Origin: Isoetes taiwanensis
Lineage: Eukaryota > Streptophyta > Lycopodiopsida > Isoetales > Isoetaceae
NCBI GenBank assembly: GCA_021234155.1
Contig: JAJEKV010000160.1
Location: forward strand, 480,388 to 544,387
Direction: 5' to 3'
Length of the DNA: 64,000 nt
The position numbers and the translations under genes were made by a program. Below are positions 1-11,770 of the stretch, piece after piece. The notes beneath the pieces were generated by a model that was given only the letters and a program-made list of their open reading frames with translations, was not told the origin of the DNA and did no database searches. Positions within the stretch are counted from its first letter, which is position 1. Each line of letters starts with the position of its first letter.

Positions 1-1900
1 TTTGCCATTGGCGATGTCTTTCTTCATGCCGGGCCAAAAGTAACTATTCCTTATCTTGAAGTAAGTTTTTCATGAATCCCGTGGCTAGCTATTGAGCTAT
101 CATGAGTAATATGGAAAATTAATTTTTACTCTGATTCCTCGAAACTAAAGCTTATCCTTCACGATATAAAAGAGATTGCCTTCCCTTTCTATATCTTTTA
201 TAGGCTTCTCTTTCTTTACCTATCCTTTTTTCCTTGCAAAGGCTAGCCTATACTTTTTGAATTCCTGCTTGAGGGTAAAACTTCCTCAATCATTTTGCTG
301 AACTCAATGGACAAGGTAGAGATGGCATTTTCAATCCACTCGAGTCTCCAATGGTCGCCGAGAGAGTGTATCAGCAACCACATTTAATTCACCTGGCTTA
401 TAGACTATCTTGAAGTTATATTCTTCGAGGAATTCCATCCCGCGTCTTTGCTTCAAATTGCAGAATGGTTGGTGAAAATGTATTGGAGGCTTTGTGATCG
501 TGTATTCAACCGACATTTCCTACCAAGCAAATAGTGCCTCCAAATACGAAGAGCTCTTACAACAACTAGAAGTTCTTGATCATGCACGTTGGATAACGTT
601 GTTCGGTGCCATTCATCTTCTTAGAGTCGTACGCCGTCACTCTTCCTTCTTGCATAAGGACTCCATAGTATACTTGCATCAGTTGCTACTAGCTTATCCT
701 TATTTGGATCTAGTAGGATGAGCACCGGTGTCGCTTGTAAGGCTTCTTTTGAGCTTTTTGAAAACATTTCTAGCCAATATGCTATAAAAATCTTTTACTT
801 TTATTCTCGAAGGATCCGCAAAGGGGATGCCGACTTAGCAAAATCTTTTACAAATTTTTGGTAGTAGCCTGCTAATCCAAGAAAACTTCTCACCTCGGAG
901 ACGTTTTTCTTTGCTGGCCAATCTACTATTGCTTCAATTTGTATTGGATCAGTGGAGATTTCCTCCGGTGTGAACACATGCCCCAAGTATTCCACTCTAC
1001 TTGTTGCAAAGTGACACTTTGAGAGTTTGGCATATAAGCGATGATATCTTAGCTTTTTTTAAAAAAAAAAAACTCTCCTTATATGTGGACTTGCTATAGA
1101 TTAGAATTTCATCGAAAAATATAATGACAAACTCGTCCAAAAGTCTCTGAACATCCCATTCATTAAGCGCATAAATCTTGATGTGGCATAGGATAGACTA
1201 AAGGGCATGACTGCGGAACTTATAGTGCCCACACCACCTTTCTAAAAGTTAACTTATGAATATCCTCCTCCTTGATTCTTATTTGATGGTAGCCAGACCT
1301 TAGATCATTATTGGAAAAGAATTTTGCTCCTTGGAGCTAGTCCATTAAATCATCGGCTCTTGGCAATATGTATTTGTTCTTATCGCTTGCTTGTCGAGCA
1401 GACAAAAATGAATGCACATCCTTAGACTTGCTTTTTCTTCTTCCGTGTAATGAGAATGAGAATGAGAGGGTGGCTGCCCCAAGCATGATACACTTTCGAC
1501 CTAATGAACCCAAGCTCTAATAATTTTGCAATTGCTTCTTGAGCTGGCTAGCTCTAGGGTGCTCATCCTATAGGGAACTTTGCTAGTTGATTTTGCATCC
1601 GGGCAAAAAGTGATTTTGCACGCAATGCCTCTATAGGACGTTAGCTCTCAAATTTCATCCGTAACAGGTCATAAACTCTTTAATTAACTTGGCAATTGCC
1701 TTAGGTAATTATTTTGTACTTGCATCCTCCTTTGTATTCTTTTGATCTGGGTCGACGACTGCAAGCTTAGGGATATAATCAATCCCATCCTTAATGATGC
1801 ATTTATGATATGCACTGTATTCTTGAGGCAATTTTCTTACCTTGACTACCCCGGTTCTGCGAGGGTGTCATGAAGTTTTTAGCTGCAAACACTTGTTGCT
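1..1900 (-). pseudogene. Ty3/gypsy pol remnant (RT, RNase H, start of integrase)
   Basis: Read on the minus strand, several frames together give a Ty3/gypsy polymerase in the right order. The RT has LLELGFIR near 1510, NKYILPRADDLMD near 1390, [12 protein letters not shown] near 1280, the catalytic block FVIIFFDEILIYSKS near 1110 and VEYLGHVFTPEE near 970. RNase H follows with VHDQELLVVVRALRIWRHY near 610 and KPGELNVVADTLSRRP near 350. The integrase zinc-finger start RNSYFWPGMKKDIAN lies at 1-50, so the element continues beyond the left edge. The usual D-D of the RT box reads D-E, and there are frameshifts and stops throughout, so it is dead. No LTR or primer site could be fixed. The family assignment is firm; the lineage within Ty3/gypsy is not. 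Confidence 0.85.
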
Positions 1901-4284
1901 GTTTTTATTTATCTTAACTCGTAGAAGAAATTATAGTGAAAACACTTATATTCATAGTACATGTTTGATCTCAAGTCTTAGTTCAAAGACATAATTTAAG
2001 GTGTATCTAAACTTTGTAGGTCCATTGCGGATCTAATGCTGACGTCGACATTTGAATTTGAAGTGCTCCTTAATGTCTTTTGAGTTTGAGGTTATGGTCG
2101 ACGCTTTCAGAGCATGTTCCATGTCGAAGCATCCTTCAAGTGCTGGACGGACCTTTTCCCATGGCAAGTCCCGTGGTCCGCAGCCATTAATGCTAAGGGG
2201 TGCATCTCTAAGGTATCTCGAGCTAAATGAAGGTAATGCAAGGCCGAGGTAATTATGATTACATAGTCGATGTACTCGCAAGTTTGGAATGAATCCCGAA
2301 GCTGGGGAGTGCTGATAGCAAGTAAATTGCCCCTGCTCCCTTATGGCTAAATTGTTTGTGGAAAACTACTATTTGACCTTGAATGAGTGGAGAAAGATAA
2401 TAGCATGAAGCTTTTCCTATGCCGACCGCGGGTTGACCCGACTTTCTTTGCTCATGCCGCTGGATCGTATATTTTTATCGCCATTAGGTTGCCATGATCC
2501 ATCTTCATCGAGATGGCGCTTATATGACCGCCTCGTGGTTTGGCCCCTCGATAACGGGGTTTGTTTGATTTGGTCAGCCCCACTCTTATACAATCTTGCT
2601 TGAATTGCCCGGAATTGCCTTCATCTAGAAGATCTGATGTTGCATCCTAAGGTTCGATAAAATCATATGCTTGTCTATCCGGGTGATATTATGCGCTGTA
2701 TATGTCTCTTCTTCGCCTATTTCTTGGAAGTTTTTTGCCGTGGAATAGTCGATGAAGTCGCCATTATAAGTACCAATGATCATAGGTAGGAGTTCATCCA
2801 TGCTAAGACCTTAATCAATGGTGGTAGGTGTAAGATATGATCCGCAAAAAGTATTCTTCCCTTCAATAATAATTGGTGTACAAGATGTGATTTCAAATTT
2901 GATTGCTGTTGCCTTTCTTGAGAGGTCCCTATGTGTCAATGTACTTCTCATTTTCTTGGCTAATTTGGGTTCATTCTCAAATTCATGGACTTCATCCTCA
3001 TAGTCATGTTCTCCTTGATACTTGGCTGATGGGCCTCTAGAAGGTTGGACTTGGTGTCGAAGTTCCTCTAAATGTGGTCTAGCCCCCTCATATTTAATGG
3101 TGCTAGATCAAGAGGTCAGCCGATGGTTCTCCGCCTTTATTTATTGTAGGATAATGGAAGAAGGTTTCAAAGGTCACCGCTTTAGCCGATAAATATTTGT
3201 GCTTTGGACCGCATACGTCATGTATCGTGGGCATTATTTCAGCCCTTTTCCGCATTGTCTTCTTCGTGTCTTAACTCAAAGATCCACGCCTCGTTTGCCC
3301 TTGAGTCTCACATCCTGGCCTTGAGTCGTTGATTGTATTGACCAAGGATATCTTGGTAATTTGTCCTTGATGTCGCTTCATAAAGATCAAAGGTATGTTG
3401 AAAGACTTAAAAAATACCATGTCCCATTGGTGCCCTTTGATGTGCTCCGAGTTGCTATACTATTCAACAAACTTTGTAGGCAACCACAGAACTAGGTGAG
3501 GGCAGAAACCTATGTAAAATAGAAAAGAGGAGGAAAATGGTCTGTGAAGCTCCTTGTGTCTTTTTAATAGTGGAAGACGATATATGTACCCTAAAAGGCT
3601 CTAGGGCTCATGCCAAAACTCTAATTTTATAGTTTAAATTTTGTTCTAGTACATGAGTATTTGGGGCTTGGAACTCAAGTAACCCAATCATGTCCCTTTT
3701 TTTTTTCTATGTTATGTACATGTATTATATGTTAACAAGTTTTTACTAAAAACGCGGTACCTTGTGTTTGTGCTTGTGCCTACATAAGGCTTAATAAATA
3801 TGTGCCTTGAATAATCCTAGCATGAAGTAAACCCAACCTATTGGGAAAGATCTTTGAGTCGATTTAGGGGTTTAACCCGTGCTGAGAAATGTAAAACATG
3901 ATCCGCTCAACAAACGGGCATGTAATGTAATCTAACTTATTTGAAAACACGTAGTTAACTCTAGTTGGGCATGATATGCCAAATGTTGAATGCCACTTTA
4001 AGGGTAATAATCTATGGAGCAAAATAATATTTTAGCATGCTCTTTATTTAATGCATCAAGTAGTATATTGACATGGAAAAGTACACAATTAGTTGTAAGC
4101 TTGCTAAATGGTCTAGGCACTAAAAAATAAAAATAATAATAAAAAAAATCATGGCAAGTTGTTCTAGACATAAGGTATTATATTGAATAAGGGCTAAGCA
4201 CAAGTGTATTTGGACAAGGTTAAAAGACTATCATATTGGCACTAAATATTTCAAGGAGGATATCGACATATTCTACACTGGGTG
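1901..4284. other. No gene recognised; probable upstream part of the decayed gypsy element
   Basis: I see no conserved gene here. On the minus strand around 3290-3390 a short coiled-coil-like stretch (DILGQYNQRLKARM) could be a gag or linker remnant of the element to the left, but this is only an inference from position and composition. Other open frames in the stretch are short and lack motifs. Confidence 0.3.
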
Positions 4285-4925
4285 ACTCCGGCAACAGAGC
4301 CGTTGGATAGGCATATTCCCCCTTTATTCCTTAATCTACACCGCACGAAAGTTCCTCGCTTGTGGGGTGGCAAGTACAAAATTTGCTATATCAGATAACA
4401 AGATTCGCAAAATACTATAAGATTTCTAAAGCGAATACTATATGGTGTTGATTTCAGACGTAAAAATATAATTATGAGGGCTCACGCCTCTACGCCACCC
4501 CTTGGTGTGAATATGCACCCAAACCAAAGGGGGTTTAAGGGGATTTTAATTTAAATTTGTTGGACCCAATGGTTGTGTTAATTAATGTCAATGGTAGTTA
4601 TGTGTTGGTTGTTAATGTCAATAGTTGTTATGTGTTGGTTGTTATGTGTTTGGGGATTTAATTTTAATATGTTGGATGTTAATGGTTTGTGTTGCAAAAA
4701 AAAATTTGCTTTTCGGGGCCTTAGGGATGTCACCCCCCCAATGTGATAAAAATTTTAGAATTCAAACCAGGAAAAAAAACTAGAATTCATTTGAGGCTTT
4801 CATCACTGTAGCTTTTTTGAATTTCATCACAATAAAACAAATAAAACATAAGTAAAAGTTACCATAAAGATAGAGCAGATTGATCCCATTATTTCAAAGT
4901 CATAAAAGTTTGCAACACCTATACA
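4285..4925. repeat. MITE-family copy with flipped core plus flanking repeat
   Basis: From about 4500 rightward the sequence carries the family arm GTGTGAATATGCACCCAAAC, followed by AT-rich sequence that is repeated directly at 7335-7730. The left part (4290-4490) is instead the reverse complement of 7120-7310. The core therefore lies inverted relative to the arm when this copy is compared with the one at 7.1 kb. The complete member of the family is at 61803-62256. Confidence 0.75.
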
Positions 4926-5388
4926 CAAACATTTTTCAACTGAATTTAACAAAGAGCCTTTGGCCTCCATGGATTCTTGTGGTGAGAAACCAAAGTGGAA
5001 ACTTTTTCGCTTGTTAGCACAAGGATCTAAAAGCCTTGAATTTGCTTCATAACGCTCAAAAATCTAAAAATGCATGGTATTTTTTGCAAGCTTCATTCGG
5101 AATGAGCCATAAAACAATATCCAATAGCACAATCAGATATTAATTTTGGTAGGATGTGAAAGCCTACCAAACCCGACCGAAAAAATTGCTGTTTTAGCAT
5201 AAATAACTTAACCAAACATATCCATATCATACACTAAAAAAAGATCTCGAGAGAGTTTTCAACGCAATAAAAATCATCTCAAAAGAGCTCGATCGAAGTT
5301 ATGATAAGAAAATGTGTTGCCGGGCCCGCAAATAATACATGCGCCCTTCAAGCCCTTCATGCCTATTACCACCACACACACAAAAAGA

Positions 5389-5625
5389 GGGCTTTTGTTG
5401 TGAGCCATTGGTTGTTGACCATTATGCACCACAAAAAAAAAAAAAGGCTTTGTTGTGAGCCATTGATTTTCAAGCTTCTTATGTGCCCATTATGCACCAC
5501 ACACACAAAAAGAGGGCTTTTGTTGTGAGCCATTGGTTGTTGACCATTATGCACTACACGCACAAAAACTTTGGCTTTGTTGTGAGCTACGTGGTTGGTG
5601 ACCATTGAAAAAAAGGCTAAAATCA
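5389..5625. repeat. Diverged tandem repeat, about 60-70 bp unit, four copies
   Basis: Units begin near 5389, 5443, 5515 and 5571. They share the words GGCTTTTGTTGTGAGCCATT, TTGACCATTATGCACCAC and an A-rich or CA-rich spacer. No coding function is suggested. Confidence 0.75.
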
Positions 5626-5780
5626 ATGGCTCGGGGAATGCACTCTAGATGTGACGCGATTAGACATCCATTTGAATACATCACAAAATCATAGGAAAAA
5701 CCTTAAAGAAAAAGTCAGACAAAAACAAAAGAAAACCCCCTTATTATGCTTACATATTCTTTGAAATATTTCTTCACATT
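5600..5780. repeat. Dispersed repeat end (family also at 8.5 and 44.0 kb)
   Basis: This stretch is similar to 8500-8640 and 43985-44135. Shared words are TGCACTCTAGA, AAATCATA..AAAACC and CCCCCTTATTATGCT..ACATATT. The last word also appears at 7735-7765, just after a MITE-family copy, so this may be the far end of a larger composite repeat to which the MITE arms belong. Confidence 0.6.
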
Positions 5781-5944
5781 TCAAGGAGGATCTAGCACAA
5801 TGGGACTTGGCAACAAGCATTCTCTAGAAGCAAGGCAAATAAGGGTTGGGGCAAAAGATGCGTAAGAACTTGTGGTTCTTAGTATATGTCAAACAAAATG
5901 AAAACCAAAACCAAGAGAAGAAAAAAAAAAAAAAAAGGCTTAGA

Positions 5945-7003
5945 AGTTAGCTTCTTAAATCGGATTTAGGGCAAGGGTTGATCGGAGATATAGAGAAGGC
6001 CCGTGATCCCGCTGGGCAGGAGGTGTGGCGAGGTTCTCGGCATGGCCCAGGGCGAGATCGCCGCTTTGGGCCCAAAAAACAAGAGCTGCCGATCGAACTC
6101 CCCAAAAACAAGAGCCAAGCCGACACTTGCAACTCTTGAGAGTCGTGTATGACACCATTGATTCAGAAGTTTCCGACCCATACCCACCGGCCATGAAGTG
6201 ACCGACTATGAGCCTAGCCCGCTATGGAACTCCAAAAATAAGGCCAAAGATGGTCCTCCTCCACTTTGCCATCCGATTTTGCTGTGTGGTGCTTTCCGGC
6301 CACTCCATAGCCTCCGTGAGCCGTGTGGGCTCTATGCACAGCCGCATATTAATGGGAACTAATGGGTCTAAACTAGGAGCATCCTCTCTAAATAATGGCA
6401 ACTAGGTCTCTACCCCCTTCCCAATACACAAGAGGTGCAAACATAAGATCAACCAACATCGATCAACATAATCTTGATAATAAAAAGAGTAACAACTAAT
6501 CCTAATCACATACATCTAACCTATAGTTAGGGTTCATTGATTAGGGTTCATGTTCGAACAATAGGTCCTAGAATGGCCCCACTGCAATACCGAATCTATT
6601 CGAAATACCTGCCCACGACGCTACCGCTTAACTCCCTCGTTCTCCATCTCGGCAATCCGCTGGCCGCAACCCGTGTTGTCGAAGCAGTCTTCAGTCGAGA
6701 GCTCGATCATGGAACCGGTGGGTCCGAGGTTGGTGGAGCCAAAAGTGGCTAGGGTTTAGGGTTTAGCCTTTTTATATGTTAGGGTTTACATGAGTGCCAC
6801 TTGGCTCCTATAGGTTTGTCCATGTTCATTTATAAGGTGAGGCCATGTGGAAATGGCTTCTTACCTTAGGTTGGCTAAGTTATAGATAACTTAGTCATTT
6901 CCCCACATTGGTGGTATACAAGTCTATTGATGTAGATTGTATGGTGGCGCGGGTTGGCAAAAATATACGTGCTTATCTTGTGATATTTTAGGGGAACGTC
7001 ACA
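5945..7003 (+). mobile_element. 5'-truncated LTR of a Ty3/gypsy-like element
   Basis: The right end, GGGGAACGTCACA at 7003, matches the termini of the solo LTR at 11771-13380 read in reverse complement. The shared words CAAGCCGACACTTGCAACTC and TAGGTCTCTACCCC occur in the same order in both. The expected TGTGACG start is missing, so the copy is truncated near 5945, just after an A-rich run. Open frames in this GC-richer block are shadows. Confidence 0.65.
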
Positions 7004-7117
7004 ATTTTACACAAAATAGTAAAAATAGCTTTTACAGTAGTTTGTTTTGAACTTCTTTTGTCTCTTAAATGTTGTGCAACTTTTATCATACCATTCACCC
7101 AAGAAGGCGTTGTCATA

Positions 7118-7735
7118 TTGAGCCCTCATAATTGTATTTTGCACGCACAAAATCAACACCATATAGTATTCCGCTTGAAATCTTATAGTATTTTGCTTAA
7201 TCTTGTTATATAATATAGCAAATTTGTACTTGCATACCCCACAAAGCGAGGAACTTTTAATGCGGTATAGATTAAGGAATAAGGGGTGAATATGCCTATC
7301 CAACAGCCTGTCAAGGTTCTACCCCACGTCCGGGTGTGAATATGCACCCAAACCAAAGGGGGTTTAAGGGGATTTTAATTTAAAAATGTGTTGGACCCAA
7401 TGGTTGTGTTAATTAATGTCAATGGTAGTTATGTGTTGGTTGTTAATGTCAATGGTTGTTATGTGTTGGGGAATTTAATTTTTATATGTTAGATGTTAAT
7501 GGTTTGTGTTGCAAAATTTTTTTTTTTGGCCCCTTTGGGGCCTTAGGGACGCCACCTCCCAATTGAAAAAAAAATTTAGAATTCAAACCAAAAAACTAGA
7601 ATTTATTTGAGGCTTTCATCACATGTAGCTTTTGCATTTGATCACAATAAAACAAACAGAACATAAGTAAAGTTACCATAAAGATAGAGTGATTGATCCC
7701 ACTATTCTAAAAGTCATAAAGTTTGCAACACAAAG
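7118..7735. repeat. MITE-family copy (core plus one arm) and flanking repeat
   Basis: The core at 7118-7330 (CAACACCATATAGTATT, then GGGTGAATATGCCTATCCAA) is followed by the arm GTGTGAATATGCACCCAAAC and by sequence repeated from 4500-4925. Core and arm have the same relative orientation as in the complete element at 61803-62256. Confidence 0.75.
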
Positions 7736-8283
7736 AAAACCCCTGTTATTATGCTACATATTGTTACTTCGCCACAACTATTTCTCTTTCACAATGACAC
7801 CATTGTTTATCAATCCATATGATTTTGGATGCTCCATCTTTAGCTTAAAGGTAATGCATGATTCACCTTATGGTTGATTAAAGTTCCAAACCTACAATAT
7901 AAATGCATTCTTGTGGCTTTGTTTGATTGATCTGCGGATATGGAAAAGGGCGCGGAATAATCCGCAGATGTTGTGCATAAGAATCCGTTTGTTGATTGAA
8001 GCTAAAGGTCGCACGCTATGAATAATCCTACAGCCGTGAATATCCAAGAGTTGGAAGCAAACAGAGGGCCTAAACTGAATCTGCAGTAAATCTTAGGAAG
8101 GAAACAAAAAGGGGTTTCTAAGCACTACATTGTAGAATCGAGGGAAACCAATACCTTAAAAAAAAAAAAACATTATGCTAATCAAGAAACATTAAAAAAC
8201 AAATACCTTTGTGGTGTGAGCAAAAATCCATCTCGTGGTAGTAAAATCCACTCCGCAATAAGAATCCAAGAGGGCAAGTACAC

Positions 8284-8445
8284 ATGCATGCACACATGCA
8301 CACACATGCACACATGCACATGCACTTACACTTGCACATGCACAATACACATGCACATGCACATGAACATGCACATGCACACACACATGCACATGCATGT
8401 GCACATGCACATGCACACATTACGCGCAGTGTTCATGCACAAACA
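8284..8445. repeat. Microsatellite of CATGCA/CACATG units
   Basis: About 160 bp of near-perfect alternation of ACATGC and ACACATGC. The long histidine/methionine/threonine and cysteine/alanine open frames on both strands are by-products of this repeat and not genes. Confidence 0.95.
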
Positions 8446-8631
8446 CATGCAGAAAAGAAAGACAACAACCTCGGATTGTTCCAACCAACGAAAATCAACG
8501 CCCATAAAGGGTGCACTCTAGAAATACTATTTAGAAGTACACCTCAACGAATACAACTTAAATCATAGAAAAACCATGTGAAAAAGAGTATAAAAATCTA
8601 AAAGTAACCCCCCCTGTTATTGTGCTACATA

Positions 8632-8735
8632 TTGTTGGATGTAACTTATTAAGGAAGTTCAAATCTATTTGTGATGCGTTGTCATATTGTTGGGTGTAAC
8701 TTACTAAGGAAGTTCAAGTCTATTTTGTGAAGCCT
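8632..8735. repeat. Tandem duplication (two units of about 60 bp)
   Basis: Two units share ATTGTTGGATGTAACTTA..AAGGAAGTTCAA followed by TCTATTT, with a few substitutions. Confidence 0.8.
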
Positions 8736-8781
8736 CGTGAGGACATACGGTAATGACCGCCATGACATACATCGGGTCCTA

Positions 8782-8872
8782 GGTTCCGGCATTGCCATGC
8801 CATGAAAGTTCTACTTCCATCAGGTCCTAGGTTATCGGCATTGCCATGAAAGTTCTACTTCCTTCCCATGAA
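8782..8872. repeat. Tandem duplication (two units of about 47 bp)
   Basis: Two adjacent units share CATC.GGTCCTAGGTT, CGGCATTGCCATG and AAAGTTCTACTTCC. A short indel separates them. Confidence 0.8.
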
Positions 8873-10613
8873 GAGCCAAAAGGATTGTTTGCATACTTTA
8901 GGGCTAGACTGCAGATGTTCAATTAGGACTATTGGTAGTCTTTGCATCTTTAAAATTTGATGGATCTTTAGAATTTCCGTTCCATGGTCATTCACTTTAT
9001 GCAGTCTCTACAAAACCAAGACTATTTGCTTTCACATTGCATTAGGACCAATTGGATTATATTGTATCTTTGGAATTTATAAGTGTCCAAACAAGATCAA
9101 CTTTTTTCATGTCCTATCTTTTGTAGAATTTTTTTCCATTTCCGTTTCAATAATTTGTTCAATCTTTGTTGTTCCAACGTTTTCCTTGGTTCAAATATTT
9201 TGCTTAAATGTTTTTATTTGGTGTTTTCTTTTGTCCTCTGTCCCGTCATTTGAACTTCTCTTGTTCTATCTTTTGTCTAAGATGGGGGTTCAGCTCAATT
9301 GCAAGAAAGCGGCCACCCCATCCCTCCAAAGGTGGGCTGTAGATGCAACATGCCATTCTGCTCAGCCATCCGGGGATGATACGGAGTCCCACGCCATTCC
9401 ACCCTCCGAAGGTGGTCCTTTGCAATGCAAGATGCAACATCATCCACCACGAATTATAAGATAGATACCACCAACAACCTTGCGGCACTGGTCCAATACG
9501 AGATATCATATAATTCTATGCAACTCATTTTCAAAGACAACTACGTAACAACGCAACACAATAGGGCTCATGCCAAGGTATTCCAGAACCAGGTGACAGC
9601 ATCATATAGCCAAATTGCAAAGTAGAATACTAAACTCCTTTAGCATATAACCACCACAACTTCCATGCAATACCATAATTAAACCCATAGCAAAGATATC
9701 ACAAGCACCCGTGCTCCTTGTATTCCAACCTCATAGATTCCACATGCTACTCCAAAGTACTAGCAAAGACAATCTTCAAGCTAGCCTCTATTATTAAAGG
9801 TTCTCGAACTAGGCCACATCCATTAGTTCAATCCGGGCAAAGAACTCACGTTTCACCCTATCTAAGATGTCTTAAGAAGGTTTGCAAGAGTCTCCGTGAC
9901 TCAATTCACATACTAGCTATCTAGGCTAGCAAAAACGCACAAAGAAACCGTGCCACAAAAGCGGCCTCGGTCGCAGGCATGTTATCAACAATGCCATGAA
10001 GATGCATACGTGCAAGCCCTCCCACCAATCCAAGACATGGCACAATAGTTTTGGCTGCCCCCAACTATAACCTAAAGCCGTGTTCAGGTTGTTCATAGCA
10101 TGTCACCATATCTCAATTACGGTTTACGGTTCCCCTTGTTAATTCAACTTGTTTATCTTGCTAGACATAATTAGCCTACCATAAAAGTAGGACACGTGTT
10201 AAGAAGGCAAAATGCATTTTGCTTAAGGTTACAACAAAATTTTATAGTGTGGTCTTGACAAACTAAATGAACGTTCTTGTTAATGCTTTAGCAAATGAAC
10301 ATTTGAGTAAAACGTTTACAACTACCTAAACGCATAATATGACAATAGAGTAAATTCATCTCTATAGACCGGCGTTTAGCATGGTTTGCATAGTAAATGT
10401 CCTAACTTGACATTTGCGGTTGCAATTTGAAACCCACGATGAGATGCAGAAATGGAAAATGAAAACGTCACAATGAGGTACAATGTGTCTAGTAGCTTTG
10501 CTTCAGATTTGGCCAAAGGTCCCAATGCTAACGGGCAACCCTTGATGCATTAGCATCTTTTTATTTACTCCCTCGCGACTAGTCCTAAAATATACGATGG
10601 TTTTATCTATGCC
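8873..10613. other. No gene recognised
   Basis: Only short frames without motifs, in AT-rich sequence. A short inverted pairing near 9300-9460 (ATCCCTCCAAAGGTGG against CCACCTTCGGAGGG) is present but not part of anything I recognise. Confidence 0.4.
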
Positions 10614-10951
10614 CATTCAATGGAAACCTCCCCAATTTTCCTTGTATGACTTGGGGAGGTTTCCACATTAGAAAACAGGGGAGCTTTCCATGAAAACCTC
10701 CCCATCTTTCCGTGAAAACCTCCCCCCAACTTTCTTGGCATGACCTTGGATTGCACCTCGATCCTCACGTGTCTTAATGAGGCGGCGTCATTCCGGTGGT
10801 TGCGAAAATTAATTATAGTATGATTCCATGAGTGATTTAAGAGTCGAGACCTTCTTCAGTACACGTATCGAGTTCTACATTAAACATAACAGAGCTCCAA
10901 ATAGAGTTTTATGTTATCAATCTCTTATTTTAATGGCAAAGTCCTAGTAAT

Positions 10952-11506
10952 CTAAATAAGAAAATGAAGATAAGCAAAGTTATGTATGGTCATTTGCCTA
11001 TAAATTGGCATATCGTTCAATAAGAAACTTTTAGGCTGTGAAGTGGGCGCAAATCCCTCACCAAAGTCGCCCACCAACAGATAGTGAAAAAAAGTTTTGA
11101 TCTCTGTGCAAAAAATAACTCGGAACATGGAAACCTCGCCAAATTGGCGGCAAGATAGAAAATCAGTGGTTTGATTTCTTGCGTAAATCTTGGAAACCTT
11201 GCCCAAATTGGCGGCAAACCGCAAATAGGTAGCAAACAAAATAGAACTTTGATCTATGGAAAAAAAAACACGAAACCGAAAAAGTTCTTGATCTGCGAAC
11301 TGTTTATTGATTTGGAAATGAAAATTGTGATAATTTGAACCGCATGCAAGACCTAACCATTCGACTTTGAGAATGGCTACTTCAAAAGACTTCGACAAAT
11401 TTTCAAAAGCACCGGTCATAATTTCCTTCTTCACGTAATTCATCGGCATATGGCGCTCTCCTATCGCCCCAAATCCGCCAACACAAACCGTGATCAAAAT
11501 CGCCAA
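10952..11506 (-). CDS. Unassigned 184-codon ORF inside the AACCTCCCC element
   Basis: This is the longest uninterrupted ATG frame in the window. The product is rich in F, I and L, has no signal peptide I can defend, no cysteine or zinc pattern and no DDE-type motif. Two internal stretches come from a duplicated DNA word containing CCAAATTGGCGGCAA (near 11135 and 11205), so part of the frame is repeat-derived. It sits wholly between the element's termini. It could be the remnant of an element-encoded protein or simply a chance opening in AT-rich DNA. I do not recognise it. Confidence 0.25.
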   Translation of the reverse strand: MAILITVCVGGFGAIGERHMPMNYVKKEIMTGAFENLSKSFEVAILKVEWLGLACGSNYHNFHFQINKQFADQELFRFRVFFSIDQSSILFATYLRFAANLGKVSKIYARNQTTDFLSCRQFGEVSMFRVIFCTEIKTFFHYLLVGDFGEGFAPTSQPKSFLLNDMPIYRQMTIHNFAYLHFLI

Positions 11507-11770
11507 ACCGTGATCCTCTCACAACCGAAAAGAAACTCGCCTCGCTTGTGAATTGCCTGTTTATTGAAAAGGGAAAGCAGAACCAAAGCTGGAAAAAGGC
11601 ATACAAAAAAATGGAATTAACTCGGGTGTAGACATTAGATTTGGGTTCATTATGAATAATTTGTCAGAGATAAACAAATATCAAGCTAATAATATATTTT
11701 TAGGATTTCATAGAAACCTCCCCAAGTTAGCACTATTGGAAACCTCCCGTGTTAAGGGCATGGAAACCCT

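Noticed and set aside
494-721. Plus-strand frame of 75 codons
   Set aside because: It is antisense to the RNase H part of the gypsy remnant, whose motifs are clear.
5648-5660. TGTGACG as the missing start of the LTR at 5945-7003
   Set aside because: It lies inside a dispersed repeat that aligns through this point with 8.5 and 44.0 kb.
8178-8568. Four overlapping frames of 74-101 codons on both strands rich in H/M/T or C/A
   Set aside because: They are translations of the CATGCA microsatellite and have no other support.
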